A stretch of 64,000 bases of DNA. It comes from Bifidobacterium breve (GTDB taxonomy: Bacteria > Actinomycetota > Thermoleophilia > Solirubrobacterales > Solirubrobacteraceae). Of this stretch, positions 17,748-26,675 are shown piece after piece. Every line of letters begins with the position of its first letter. The stretch's first letter is position 1. Made by a program: the position numbers and the translations under genes. Under the pieces are notes generated by a model, which made no database searches, was not told the DNA's origin, and saw only the letters and a program-made list of their open reading frames with translations. The DNA lies in NCBI GenBank assembly GCA_945878865.1, contig CAMCUD010000011.1:62001-126000 (forward strand). The letters run 5' to 3'.

Positions 17748-18092
17748 ATGGGCGTCGGCATCGACCTGCTGGAGATCACGCGCCTCGAGGAGGCCCTCGA
17801 GCGCCGTCCCGGGCTCGCGGACCGGCTGTTCACCGACGGCGAGCGCGCGTACGCCGAGGGCAAGGCGCGGCCCGGGCAGCACCTGGCGGCGCGGTTCTGT
17901 GCGAAGGAGGCGGTGGCCAAGGCGCTGCGGCTCGAGGCGTGGAACCACCACGACATCGAGGTCGTGGGGGAGGGCGCAGGCATCGCGATCGCCTTGCACG
18001 GCGTGCTGGCCGAGCGCCCGGTCGACGTCGAGATCTCGCTCACCCACTCCCGTGACACGGCGGGCGCCGTCGCCTTGGTGAGCGCGCGATGA
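17748..18092 (+). CDS. acpS: Holo-[acyl-carrier-protein] synthase
   Basis: Transfers 4'-phosphopantetheine from CoA to apo-ACP, activating it for fatty-acid synthesis. The 114-residue length is normal, and the two magnesium/CoA motifs GVGIDLLEI and ARFCAKEAVAKAL are intact. TACGCT at 17735-17740 ends seven bases before the ATG with no Shine-Dalgarno, so the transcript probably begins at the start codon. Its stop overlaps nnrD (ATGA). Confidence 0.95.
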   Translation: MGVGIDLLEITRLEEALERRPGLADRLFTDGERAYAEGKARPGQHLAARFCAKEAVAKALRLEAWNHHDIEVVGEGAGIAIALHGVLAERPVDVEISLTHSRDTAGAVALVSAR

Positions 18093-19609
18093 GCCTTCCC
18101 GGCTGGGCCGATCCGCTGCCCGACGCGCCGCAGATGCGCGCGACCGACCGCTGGGCGATCGAGGACCTCGGCATCCCGGGGCTCGACCTCATGGAGCGTG
18201 CCGGAGCGGGGCTCGCCAGGGTGGTGGCGGAGACCGTTCCGGACGGCCGCGTCGTCGTGGTGTGCGGACCGGGCAACAACGGCGGCGACGGGTTCGTCGC
18301 CGCGCGGCTCCTGCACGACGACGGGCGTGACGTCACGGTGCTGGCGACGGTCGACGCCGGGGCGTACACGGGCGACGCCAAGGCCAACCTCGAGCGGCTG
18401 CCCGTCCCGCTGCAACCCTTCACGCCCGCCGGACTCGAGGGCGCCGCCGTCGCCGTCGACGCGCTGCTGGGCACCGGGGTCCGCGGCGCGCCGCGTCCGC
18501 CGGCCGATGCGGCCGTCGCGGCGCTGAATGCGCTCGACGTGCCGGTGGTGGCCGCGGACGTCCCCAGCGGCGTCGACGCGTCCACGGGGGAGGTCGCGGG
18601 CGACGCGGTCCGCGCGACGGTGACCGCCACGTTCGCGGCGGCGAAGCCCGGGCTGTGGGTGCAGCCCGGCAAGGCGCACGCCGGGCGGGTCGAAGTCATC
18701 GACATCGGGATCCCGGCGGGCGCGCCCGTCGAGCCGTCGGCGGCGCTGTCCAGCGATCGGCTCCTGCCGTCGCTGCCCCGCCGCGGCGCGACCAGTACGA
18801 AGTTCTCCAGCGGCCACGTCGTCATCGCGGGCGGCTCACGCGGGCTCACCGGCGCCGCGTGCCTGGCGGCTGACGCCGCCGCGCGGGCCGGCGCGGGCTA
18901 CGTCACCGCGCTCGTCCCCGCGCCGCTCGAGGACATCTTCGAGATCAAGCTCACCGAGGTGATGACCCGCGGGCTGCCGGCGGCTCAGGGGGGCCACGCA
19001 CCCGACGGCGCGCCGCTCGTCGCCGAGGCGCTCGCCCAGCACGGCGGTGCGCTTGTGCTCGGGCCCGGACTGGGGCGCACGGAGCCGGCGCTGGCGTTCG
19101 CACGCGCCGTGGCCGCCCGGGCCGACGCGCCGCTGCTGCTCGACGCCGACGGCCTGAACGCCCACGCGGGAGCCCTCGCGTCGCTCGCCGCACGCACCGC
19201 GCCGACCGTCCTGACCCCGCACGCGGGCGAGCTGGGCCGGCTCCTGGACATCTCCTCCGCCGAGGTCGAGGCGCGCCGGCTGCACCACGCGCGCGACGCG
19301 GCGGCGCGAGCAGGCGCCGTGGTCGTGCTCAAGGGTGACGACACGATCGTCGCGGCGCCCGACGGCACGGCGATCGTCAATCCCGTCGCCGCGCCGATGC
19401 TCGCCACCGCGGGCACCGGCGACGTGCTGGCCGGCACGATCGGCGCGCTCCTGGCCGGGGGCAGCGACCCCCTCACCGCCGCGGCGGCCGGCGTGCGGTT
19501 GCACGCGCTCGCCGGCAGGCTCGCCGGAGCCGAGTGCGGCCCGGACGGCGTGATCGCCTCGGACGTCATCGCGTCGCTCGGTCGCGCGCGCGACCTGGCG
19601 GCCGGGTAG
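18089..19609 (+). CDS. nnrD: Bifunctional NAD(P)H-hydrate epimerase/dehydratase
   Basis: Repairs damaged NADHX/NADPHX. The N-terminal YjeF_N epimerase domain (about 1-210) has VVCGPGNNGGDGFVAARLL. The C-terminal ribokinase-like dehydratase domain has TPHAGELGRLL and the anion-hole motif ATAGTGDVLAGTIGALLAGG. At 506 residues it has the usual fused length. The ATG overlaps the acpS stop, the common actinobacterial arrangement. Its TAG stop at 19607-19609 is also the first half of TAGCCT, the likely -10 box of the next gene. Confidence 0.95.
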   Translation: MSLPGWADPLPDAPQMRATDRWAIEDLGIPGLDLMERAGAGLARVVAETVPDGRVVVVCGPGNNGGDGFVAARLLHDDGRDVTVLATVDAGAYTGDAKANLERLPVPLQPFTPAGLEGAAVAVDALLGTGVRGAPRPPADAAVAALNALDVPVVAADVPSGVDASTGEVAGDAVRATVTATFAAAKPGLWVQPGKAHAGRVEVIDIGIPAGAPVEPSAALSSDRLLPSLPRRGATSTKFSSGHVVIAGGSRGLTGAACLAADAAARAGAGYVTALVPAPLEDIFEIKLTEVMTRGLPAAQGGHAPDGAPLVAEALAQHGGALVLGPGLGRTEPALAFARAVAARADAPLLLDADGLNAHAGALASLAARTAPTVLTPHAGELGRLLDISSAEVEARRLHHARDAAARAGAVVVLKGDDTIVAAPDGTAIVNPVAAPMLATAGTGDVLAGTIGALLAGGSDPLTAAAAGVRLHALAGRLAGAECGPDGVIASDVIASLGRARDLAAG

Positions 19610-19612
19610 CCT
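19607..19612 (+). promoter_or_regulatory. -10-like TAGCCT built on the nnrD stop codon
   Basis: TAGCCT begins with the nnrD TAG stop and ends ten bases before the ATG of the CBS gene, leaving room for a leader of only a few bases. Confidence 0.4.
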
Positions 19613-19622
19613 TCGACCCCAC

Positions 19623-20078
19623 ATGAACGTCGCCGAGATCATGGACCGCGACCCCGTGACGGTCGCCCCCGGAACCCCGGTCCAGGAGGTCCTGGACCTC
19701 CTCAAGGAGCACGAGCTCCCGGGCCTGCCCGTCGTCAACGAGGCCGGCCGCTGCGTCGGCATCGTCACGGAGTCCGACCTCGTCCTCTCCGAGGAGGAGG
19801 GCGACCTGCACATGCCCCACCACCTCGACATCATGGGCGGGGTCGTCTGGCTCGAGTCGTGGAAGCACTTCGAGCAGCGCCTGGAGAAGGCGATGGCGGC
19901 CAGCGTCGACGACATGATGACCAAGGACCCGGTGACGGTCTCGCCGGACACCTCGGTGCAGGAGGCCGGGCGGATCATCGTCGAGCAGGGCCACAATCGC
20001 GTGCCCGTCGTCGAGCACGGCCAGTTCGTCGGTCTCGTCACGCGCCTCGACGTGCTCGAGGCGATGACGCGGGAGTGA
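19623..20078 (+). CDS. Two-CBS-domain protein
   Basis: A 151-residue protein made of two CBS motifs, each starting with the same phrase (IMDRDPVTVAPGTPVQEV and MMTKDPVTVSPDTSVQEA), separated by a HHLDIMGGVVWLESWKHFEQRLEKA linker-like segment. CBS pairs bind adenine nucleotides and regulate partner proteins; the partner is unknown. It sits between nnrD and alr, a common place for a small CBS protein in related genomes. The alr GTG follows its stop by one base, so the two are co-translated. Confidence 0.88.
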   Translation: MNVAEIMDRDPVTVAPGTPVQEVLDLLKEHELPGLPVVNEAGRCVGIVTESDLVLSEEEGDLHMPHHLDIMGGVVWLESWKHFEQRLEKAMAASVDDMMTKDPVTVSPDTSVQEAGRIIVEQGHNRVPVVEHGQFVGLVTRLDVLEAMTRE

Positions 20079-20079
20079 C

Positions 20080-21195
20080 GTGACCATCCGGGCGCAGGCC
20101 CGCGTCAACGTCGCGGCGATCGCGCGAAACGTCGCGCGGATGGCGGATGCCGCGCCGCGCAGCGCGGTCTGTGCCGTCGTGAAGGCCGACGGCTACGGCC
20201 ACGGCGCCGTTGCCGCCGCCCGGGCGGCGCTCGACGGCGGGGCGTCCTGGATCGCCGTCGTCGCCGCCGAGGAGGCCGCTGAGCTGCGCGCGGCCGGCAT
20301 CACCGAGCCGCCGATCCTCGTCATGGGCGCGCTCACCACCGCCGAGCTGACGGTCGCGCTCGGGGCGCGCGCCGATGTCGTCGTGTGGACGCCTGAGCTC
20401 CTGGACGCGGTCGTCGCGCATGGCGGCGGGCGGGTCCACGTCAAGCTCGACACCGGCATGGGCCGGCTGGGCACGCGCGACGCGACACTGGCGACGGAGC
20501 TCGCACGGCGCGCGGCCGAGCATCCCGACGTCGAGCTCGTCGGGGCGATGACGCACTTCGCCACGGCCGACGAGCCCGGGGACGCGTTCTTCGGTGAGCA
20601 GCTCGCGCGGTTCACCGCATGGGTGGGAGAGCTGCGCGCCCTCGGGATTCGGGTCGTCGCGCACGCCGCCAACAGCGCTGCGACGCTGCGCGATCCCGCC
20701 GCGCACTTCGACCTGGTGCGGCCCGGAGTCGCGATCTACGGGCTGGACCCCTTCGGGAAGGATCCGGCAGCGCACGGCCTGGAGCCCGCGCTGGAGCTCG
20801 TCAGCTGGGCGGCGGCCGTCAAGCCGATCGCGCCAGGGGAGAGCGCCGGGTACGGGCGCCGCTTCGTCGCGACGCACCCCGGCTGGGTGGCCACCGTGCC
20901 GATCGGCTACGGCGACGGGTGGCGGCGCGGCCTGACGAACGCGGCCCACGTGCTGGCGCGCGGCCGACGCCTGCCGCAGGTGGGGACGGTCAGCATGGAC
21001 AACGTCACGCTCGACCTTGGTCCCGACCGGGTGCTCGAGGTCGGCGACGAGGTCGTCCTCCTCGGCGCGCGGGGCGAGGAGCGCATCCTCGCCGAGGACG
21101 TCGCCCGGGCGCTGGGGACGATCAACTACGAGATCACCTGCGGTCTCCTCCCGCGCGTTCCCCGCGTGCTGCACGCCGACGGGGAGGCGCGGTGA
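20080..21195 (+). CDS. alr: Alanine racemase
   Basis: A PLP enzyme that makes D-alanine for peptidoglycan. The lysine Schiff-base motif is AVVKADGYGHGA near residue 30; the C-terminal catalytic region reads YGDGWRRGL and QVGTVSMDNVTLDLG, with the tyrosine in the GYGDG segment. Length 371 residues is normal. Start GTG at 20080 lies one base after the CBS stop. The stop overlaps the next gene's GTG (GTGA), extending the operon acpS-nnrD / CBS-alr-cca. Confidence 0.96.
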   Translation: MTIRAQARVNVAAIARNVARMADAAPRSAVCAVVKADGYGHGAVAAARAALDGGASWIAVVAAEEAAELRAAGITEPPILVMGALTTAELTVALGARADVVVWTPELLDAVVAHGGGRVHVKLDTGMGRLGTRDATLATELARRAAEHPDVELVGAMTHFATADEPGDAFFGEQLARFTAWVGELRALGIRVVAHAANSAATLRDPAAHFDLVRPGVAIYGLDPFGKDPAAHGLEPALELVSWAAAVKPIAPGESAGYGRRFVATHPGWVATVPIGYGDGWRRGLTNAAHVLARGRRLPQVGTVSMDNVTLDLGPDRVLEVGDEVVLLGARGEERILAEDVARALGTINYEITCGLLPRVPRVLHADGEAR

Positions 21196-22592
21196 GCGCC
21201 GCCGACCCGGTCGAGCTCGCGCGAGCGGCGCTGCCGGACGTCAACGCCTGGCTCGTGGGCGGCGCAGTGCGCGACCTCGCCATGGGCCGCCCGGTCGCCG
21301 ATCTCGACCTCGCGCTGACCGGCGACGTGCGCGGCGCCGCCCTCCAGCTCTCCGAGGCCACCGGGGGGCCGCTGTTCAAGCTCTCCGAGGAGTTCGGTGC
21401 CTGGCGGGTCATCGCGCCCGACCGGTCGTGGCACGCCGACCTCAACCCGCTGCGCGGCGCCACGATCGAGGAGGACCTCGCCGCGCGCGACCTCACGATC
21501 AACGCGATGGCGCTCCCGCTGTCCGGGGGCGCCCGCGTCGACCCGTTCGGCGGCGAGCGCGACCTGACCGAGGGCGTGTTGCGCGCGGTGGGCCCCACAT
21601 CCTTCGCCGACGACCCGCTGCGGGTCCTGCGCGTCGCGCGCATGGCCACCGAGCTGGGCTTCGCCGCCGACGACGAGACGATCGCGCTGGGACGCGCCTC
21701 GGCGAGCGCGGCCGCGGACGTCGCCCAGGAGCGCGTGTTCGGCGAGCTCAAGCGCATCCTCGCCGCCGACGATCCCGTCGTGGGCATCACGTGGATGGAC
21801 CGGCTCGGCCTCGTCGCGTCGCTGCTGCCCGAGCTCGACGCGCTGCGCGGCATCGAGCAGAGCCACTACCACCACCTCGACGTCTACGAGCACACGCTGG
21901 CGGTGCTCGCAGAGGCTGCACGGCTGCGGGCCGACCCGACGCCGGCGTTCGGCGAGGCCGAGGCGCCGGCGATCACCGCGCTGCTGGCCGAGCCCCTGGC
22001 CGACGATGTCGACCGTGGCGTCGGGCTCATGCTCGGCGCGCTGTTGCACGACATCGCCAAGCCGCAGACGCAGACGGACTTCGGCGGCGGGCGCATCGGC
22101 TTCCCCGACCACGACCGCCAGGGCGCCGAGGCGTCCCGGGAGATCCTCGGGCGGCTGCGCACGAGTGAGCGACTGCGCGCGCATGTCGCCGGGCTGGCCC
22201 GGCATCACCTGCGGCTGGGCTTCCTCGTCCACCAGCGGCCGCTGAGCCGCGGCGACGTCTACCACTACCTGCGCTCCTGCGGCGCAGTGGCCGTCGACGT
22301 CACGGTGTTGTCGGTCGCCGACCGGCTGGCGACCCGGGGCCGCAAGGCCGACGAGGCGATCTCCAAGCACCTCGAGCTCGCCCGGGAGATCACGGCCGAC
22401 GCACTGGCGTGGCACGCCGAGGGCCCGCCCGCGCCGCTGCTGCGCGGCGACGAGCTGTCGGCCGAGCTCGGCAGGCGCCCCGGCCCGTGGCTCGCCGGGC
22501 TGCTGGAGGATCTCGGCGAGGCGCAGTACGTCGGCGACGTTCGCACGCGCGAGCAGGCCCTGGCGTGGGCGCGCGAGCGCGTCAGCGACTGA
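21192..22592 (+). CDS. CCA tRNA nucleotidyltransferase family protein with HD domain
   Basis: A 466-residue class II nucleotidyltransferase. The head domain has VGGAVRDLAMGRPVADLDLAL, with the DxD metal pair, followed by ARDLTINAMA and DPLRVLRVARMATELGF for RNA binding. An HD phosphohydrolase domain with LLHDIAKPQT and DHDRQGAEAS follows. Such proteins add CCA to tRNA 3' ends or are poly(A) polymerases; the HD domain favours the bacterial CCA enzyme. Start GTG 21192 overlaps the alr stop. Its 3' end overlaps the convergent peptidase gene by 11 bases. Confidence 0.88.
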   Translation: MSAADPVELARAALPDVNAWLVGGAVRDLAMGRPVADLDLALTGDVRGAALQLSEATGGPLFKLSEEFGAWRVIAPDRSWHADLNPLRGATIEEDLAARDLTINAMALPLSGGARVDPFGGERDLTEGVLRAVGPTSFADDPLRVLRVARMATELGFAADDETIALGRASASAAADVAQERVFGELKRILAADDPVVGITWMDRLGLVASLLPELDALRGIEQSHYHHLDVYEHTLAVLAEAARLRADPTPAFGEAEAPAITALLAEPLADDVDRGVGLMLGALLHDIAKPQTQTDFGGGRIGFPDHDRQGAEASREILGRLRTSERLRAHVAGLARHHLRLGFLVHQRPLSRGDVYHYLRSCGAVAVDVTVLSVADRLATRGRKADEAISKHLELAREITADALAWHAEGPPAPLLRGDELSAELGRRPGPWLAGLLEDLGEAQYVGDVRTREQALAWARERVSD

Positions 22593-23787
22593 GCCGTCGC
22601 AGCAGCCCGTCGAGCACCGTGACGGCCTCGGCCACGGTGCCGTAGTCGACGTTCTCGGCCGTGTCGGTCGGCCAGTGGTAGTTCGCGGGGCTGCGCAGCT
22701 CATCGACCGAGCCGAGCAGGAGCGTCGGGTACCCGGCGTGGCGGGCGATCTGCGCGTCCGTGGCGAACGAGAAGCGGAAGTCGCCGGCGAGCTCGATGCC
22801 GTGCGCGCCTGCCGCTTCGATCGCGTCCCTGCGCAGGCCCGGGTCGTAGTCGTACGCGCGCAGGAAGCCCTCGGACAGTGGGATGGCGAGGGTCGGTGAG
22901 CCGACCGTGTCGACGGCCACGACCCATGTGCGGTCGCGCGCGAGCTCCGGGAAGTGCCGGCGCCCCCACGCGGCCATCCCTTCGGAGAACGACTCCTCCG
23001 AGCCGACGGAGACGAGCAGGACCCGCAGACCCTCGACGGGCGCGTCGCGCAGCCGTCGCGCGAGTCCGAGAAGCGTCGCGACGCCCGTGAGGTTGTCGTT
23101 GGCGCCGGGGACGGCGGGCCGCCGCCCGATGTCGGCCATCGCGAGGATCGTCCCGACCGTGAAGACCTGCGCCGCGCGGAACGCCCGGCTGCCGCCTCGT
23201 GCGGCGGCGAGCAGCGCGAGGATCGGTCCGAACACCGTCAGCCAGAGCAGCGGTGGATGGAAGATCGTCCGGTCGTAGGCGTCGGGGAATCGCGCCTGCA
23301 GCCAGCGCGGGAGCGCCGGGTCGAAAATCGCGCCGGAGTGCGCGGCGTCGTGGTGGGCGACGATGACGACGGTGTGCTCGGCCTGCGGGTCACCCGCGAC
23401 GGCCGTGACGTTGTGCGTGGGGCGGTGGGGCAGGAGCGCCCGGCGGAACCAGCGGTGGCGGTGGTCGAGGTCGTCGACGACCGCGGCGGTGGCGACCGCG
23501 GCGAGCGTGAGGGCACGCAGCCGCCGGCCCCGTCGCGCCTGGCGCAGCGACCACAATGCGGCGGCGTTCAGGAGTCCGATGGGCCACCAGTACGTGCCGT
23601 GTGCCCGCTCGGCCTCCACCTGCGCGTCGAGGCCCAGCTCACGCAGCGCGTCGGCGATCCAGAGCGCCGCGCGGGTCTCGCCCTCCGAGGCGGAGGGCCG
23701 GTCGATGGACGCGAGATGGTGGACCGCACGCTCGAGGTCGGCGAGCAGCTCCGGGTCGTGCGGGCCGTGCACCGTGCGCGTGGCCAT
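22582..23787 (-). CDS. M28-family zinc aminopeptidase-like membrane protein
   Basis: A 401-residue protein with M28 metal ligands in order: HHDAAHSG, NDNLTG, GSEES, VDTVG and NYHWPTD. One or more hydrophobic segments around residues 75-115 and 190-235 (WLTVFGPILALLAAA) suggest a membrane anchor inserted in the catalytic fold. The substrate is unknown; M28 enzymes are usually aminopeptidases. TAGGGT on the minus strand (23801-23796) ends eight bases before the ATG at 23787, so the mRNA is likely leaderless and the longer upstream frame is not used. Confidence 0.82.
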   Translation of the reverse strand: MATRTVHGPHDPELLADLERAVHHLASIDRPSASEGETRAALWIADALRELGLDAQVEAERAHGTYWWPIGLLNAAALWSLRQARRGRRLRALTLAAVATAAVVDDLDHRHRWFRRALLPHRPTHNVTAVAGDPQAEHTVVIVAHHDAAHSGAIFDPALPRWLQARFPDAYDRTIFHPPLLWLTVFGPILALLAAARGGSRAFRAAQVFTVGTILAMADIGRRPAVPGANDNLTGVATLLGLARRLRDAPVEGLRVLLVSVGSEESFSEGMAAWGRRHFPELARDRTWVVAVDTVGSPTLAIPLSEGFLRAYDYDPGLRRDAIEAAGAHGIELAGDFRFSFATDAQIARHAGYPTLLLGSVDELRSPANYHWPTDTAENVDYGTVAEAVTVLDGLLRRLSR

Positions 23788-23850
23788 GGCGCCCAACCCT
23801 ACGCCTGGCCGTCGATCCGCGCGACGGTCAGGTAGGGTCCACGCGGTCTG

Positions 23851-24264
23851 ATGGGTGCCGAACCGGACTGTCTCTTCTGCAAGGTCGTCGCGGGCGAGAT
23901 CCCCGCGACCGTGGTCGCTGAGGACGAGCGCACGATCACGTTCATGGACATCAACCCGGCGACGCGCGGGCACGCGCTCGTCATCCCGCGCGCGCACGCC
24001 CGCGACCTGCTCGACATCGGCGCCGAGGACCTTCAGGCCTGCGCGGTCGCCGCGCAGCGCATCGCGGCCAGGATGCCCGGTGCCCTGGGAGCAGACGGCG
24101 TGAACGTCTTGAACTCCTGCCGTCCAGCCGCGTGGCAGACGGTCTTCCACTTCCACATCCACGTCATCCCGCGGTACGACGGCGACCCGCTGCGCCTGCC
24201 GTGGATCCCGGCGCCCGGCGAGATGGACGAGATCACCGCCGCAGGGGAGGCGCTGCGCACATGA
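23851..24264 (+). CDS. HIT-family nucleotide hydrolase
   Basis: A 137-residue histidine-triad protein. CLFCKVVAGEIPATVV at the N-terminus and the catalytic triad HFHIHVIPRY place it with the Hint/FHIT-like purine nucleoside phosphoramidases. TAGGGT at 23833-23838 lies 12 bases before the ATG. Its TGA overlaps the ATG of the enoyl-CoA hydratase-like gene, so it heads a four-gene operon with two alpha/beta hydrolases. Confidence 0.92.
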   Translation: MGAEPDCLFCKVVAGEIPATVVAEDERTITFMDINPATRGHALVIPRAHARDLLDIGAEDLQACAVAAQRIAARMPGALGADGVNVLNSCRPAAWQTVFHFHIHVIPRYDGDPLRLPWIPAPGEMDEITAAGEALRT

Positions 24265-25034
24265 GCACCGTCCGCATCGACCGGGAGGGGCCGTTGGCGA
24301 CGCTGACGTTCGACAGCCCGCCGCTCAACCTCTGGGACGCGACGATCGAACGCGACCTCCGGGCTGCGCTCGACGACCTCGACGCGGATCCGCCCCGCGC
24401 GCTGTTGCTGCGCGCCGAGGGCCGCGCGGTGACCGGCGGCGTCGACGTCAACGTCTTTGACGGCCTGACGACGCAGACCGGCGCCCAGCTGTGGACCGAC
24501 CTCTTCGAGATCATCCACCGCGTCGAGGATCTGCCCTACCCCACGGTCTTCGCCGCGCACGGCCTGTGCCTGACGTGGGGCCTCGAGCTCGCGCTGGCGT
24601 GCGACATCCTGCTGGCCGCCGAGTCGGCGAAGTTCGGGCTCGTCGAGATCGTCGTCGGCCTGACGCCGTCGATGGGCGGCCCGCAGCGCCTGGCCGAGCG
24701 GGCGGGATCCGCGCGGGCACGGGAGATCATCTTCACGGGCGACGTCTTCCCCGCCGAGAAGTTCGAGGCCTGGAACATCGTCAACCGCGTCTACCCGGAC
24801 GACGTGTTCGCCGACGAGGCGAAGGCGTTCACGATGAAGATCGCCAACGGGCCCACGAAGGCGCATCACGCGACGAAGCAGATCATCCGCATGCAGATCG
24901 CCGGAGGCGCACGGGCCGCCGACGAGATCACCCCGCAGGTCTCCGGCGAGCTGTTCGCCACCGAGGATCTCCAGGGCGGGATCCGCAGCTTCCTGACGAA
25001 CGGCCCCGGCAAGGCGACGTACGAGGGCCGCTGA
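24261..25034 (+). CDS. Enoyl-CoA hydratase/isomerase family protein
   Basis: A 257-residue crotonase-fold protein. The oxyanion-hole segments are altered: AVTGGVDVNVF in place of the usual FCAGxDL, and HGLCLTWGLELALACD in place of NGxAxGGGxEL. The second catalytic region, LVEIVVGLTPSMGGPQRL, has no glutamate at the usual position. It probably binds an acyl-CoA, but the reaction may not be hydration. It is translationally coupled to the HIT gene and followed two bases later by an alpha/beta hydrolase. Confidence 0.82.
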   Translation: MSTVRIDREGPLATLTFDSPPLNLWDATIERDLRAALDDLDADPPRALLLRAEGRAVTGGVDVNVFDGLTTQTGAQLWTDLFEIIHRVEDLPYPTVFAAHGLCLTWGLELALACDILLAAESAKFGLVEIVVGLTPSMGGPQRLAERAGSARAREIIFTGDVFPAEKFEAWNIVNRVYPDDVFADEAKAFTMKIANGPTKAHHATKQIIRMQIAGGARAADEITPQVSGELFATEDLQGGIRSFLTNGPGKATYEGR

Positions 25035-25036
25035 TC

Positions 25037-25858
25037 ATGGCGCAGGCGCGTCACGGCGGGGTCACGGTCAGCTACCAGGACCGCGGCCCGCGTGACGCGC
25101 AGCCGCTCGTCCTCATCATGGGGCTCGGCGGCAGCGGCGCGTCGTGGTACCGGATGGTGCCGCACCTCGAGGGCGACTACCGGCTGCTCATCCTCGACAA
25201 CCGCGGGACGGGCGGCACGAGCGACCCGCCGCTGCACCGCCCGCTGCAGCTCGCCGACATGGTCCGTGACGTCGTGGCGGTGCTCGACGACGCGGGGGTC
25301 GACGCCGCGCACGTCCACGGCATCTCGATGGGCGGCATGATCAGCCAGCAGCTCGCGCTGCGCCATCCCGAGCGGGTCCGCTCGCTCGCCCTGGGCTGCA
25401 CGACCGCCGGGCACCGGCTCGGGCGCGAGCAGCCGCCCTGGCGCCTGCTGGCCGGAGGCGTGCTCGGGCCGGTCGATCCTCGGCGTTCGTGGCGGATCGT
25501 CGAGCCGGCGCTGTACGCGCGGCGGACGATCGAGGAGCGCCGGGACCGCATCCGCGAGGACCTGCGTGTCCGCGCCGGGGAGCGCCTGGGGATCCGGACG
25601 GTTCCCGCGCAGCTCATGGCCGCCGCGGGGCACCGGGCGCATGACCGGCTGCAGCGCCTCGCCGACACGCCGGTCACCGTCATCCACGGCGACGAGGACC
25701 GGCTCATCCCCCCGGGGGTCGGGCGGGATCTCGCCGCGCGGATCCCCGGGGCGCAGTTCGTGGAGCTGGACCAATGCGGCCACGTCATGAGCACCGACGC
25801 TGAGCAGCGATACGCCGAGGTGCTGCGCGCGCATCTCGCGCGCGCCGAGCGCGGGTAG
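25037..25858 (+). CDS. Alpha/beta hydrolase (tandem copy 1)
   Basis: A 273-residue alpha/beta hydrolase. Nucleophile elbow GISMGG, acid in HGDEDRLIPP and histidine in CGHVMS complete the triad; the oxyanion segment is IMGLGGSGASW. The fold matches 3-oxoadipate enol-lactonase and esterase-type enzymes, but substrate is unknown. It is followed four bases later by a clear paralogue, with the stretch LALRHPERVRSL identical in both. Confidence 0.88.
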   Translation: MAQARHGGVTVSYQDRGPRDAQPLVLIMGLGGSGASWYRMVPHLEGDYRLLILDNRGTGGTSDPPLHRPLQLADMVRDVVAVLDDAGVDAAHVHGISMGGMISQQLALRHPERVRSLALGCTTAGHRLGREQPPWRLLAGGVLGPVDPRRSWRIVEPALYARRTIEERRDRIREDLRVRAGERLGIRTVPAQLMAAAGHRAHDRLQRLADTPVTVIHGDEDRLIPPGVGRDLAARIPGAQFVELDQCGHVMSTDAEQRYAEVLRAHLARAERG

Positions 25859-25862
25859 GCCC

Positions 25863-26675
25863 GTGGCGCTCGCCCGCAACGGCCGCGTGGCGCTGCGCTG
25901 GATCGACGGGGGGAATCCGGCGGGCGAGCCGGTGCTCCACATCATGGGGCTCGGCGGCACCGCGCGGGCGTGGGCGCGCCTGCTGCCGTACGTCGAGCCC
26001 GAGTACCGGGTTCTCCGGTTCGACCATCGCGGGACAGGCCTGAGCGACCCGGTGACGTTCCCGCTGCGGATGGCCGACCTCGTCGGTGACGCCGTAGCGG
26101 TGCTCGACGCCGCGGGGGTGCGGCGCGCGCACGTCCACGGGGTCTCGCTCGGCGGGATGGTCGCCCAGGAGCTCGCGCTGCGCCATCCCGAGCGCGTCCG
26201 GTCGCTGCTGCTCGGCTGCACGACCCCGGGCGGGATCATGGTCAGCAACGAGCCGCCCTGGCGGCTCATCGCGGCGGCGGGCCTGCGCCCCGTCCTCGGC
26301 GCGGAGCGGACCTGGCCGATGGTCTCCGCGGCGCTCTACAGCCGCCGTACGCGTGAGGAGTTCCCGGAGCGGATCGCCGAGGACGAGGCGATGCGCGTCG
26401 GCGATGCCACGCCCGCCGCCACGCTCCTGGCCCAGATGGTCGCCGTCGCTCGTCACGATGCGCGGTCGCGGCTGCACGCGCTCTCCGGCCTCCCGGTGAC
26501 CGTGGTGCACGGCACCGAGGACGTGCTCATCCCGCCACGTGCCGGGCGCGCGCTGGCCGAGCGAATCCCCGGGGCGCGTCTCGTGCTCCTCGACGATACG
26601 GGTCATCTGCTCGGCACCGATGCGGGCCCGGCCTGGGGCGCCGCGGTGCTCGAGCACCTGCGGGCGGCCCGCTGA
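25863..26675 (+). CDS. Alpha/beta hydrolase (tandem copy 2)
   Basis: A 270-residue paralogue of the preceding protein with nucleophile elbow GVSLGG, acid loop HGTEDVLIPP and histidine in DTGHLLGTD. Matching segments (IMGLGGTARAW, LALRHPERVRSL, LGCTTPG) show a tandem duplication. Starts with GTG at 25863 and ends one base before the convergent ABC-permease gene ends. Confidence 0.88.
   Translation: MALARNGRVALRWIDGGNPAGEPVLHIMGLGGTARAWARLLPYVEPEYRVLRFDHRGTGLSDPVTFPLRMADLVGDAVAVLDAAGVRRAHVHGVSLGGMVAQELALRHPERVRSLLLGCTTPGGIMVSNEPPWRLIAAAGLRPVLGAERTWPMVSAALYSRRTREEFPERIAEDEAMRVGDATPAATLLAQMVAVARHDARSRLHALSGLPVTVVHGTEDVLIPPRAGRALAERIPGARLVLLDDTGHLLGTDAGPAWGAAVLEHLRAAR

Noticed and set aside
16043-18817. 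924-codon minus-strand frame opposite glmS-acpS-nnrD
   Set aside because: Arg/Asp/Ala-rich antisense shadow crossing three well-defined genes.
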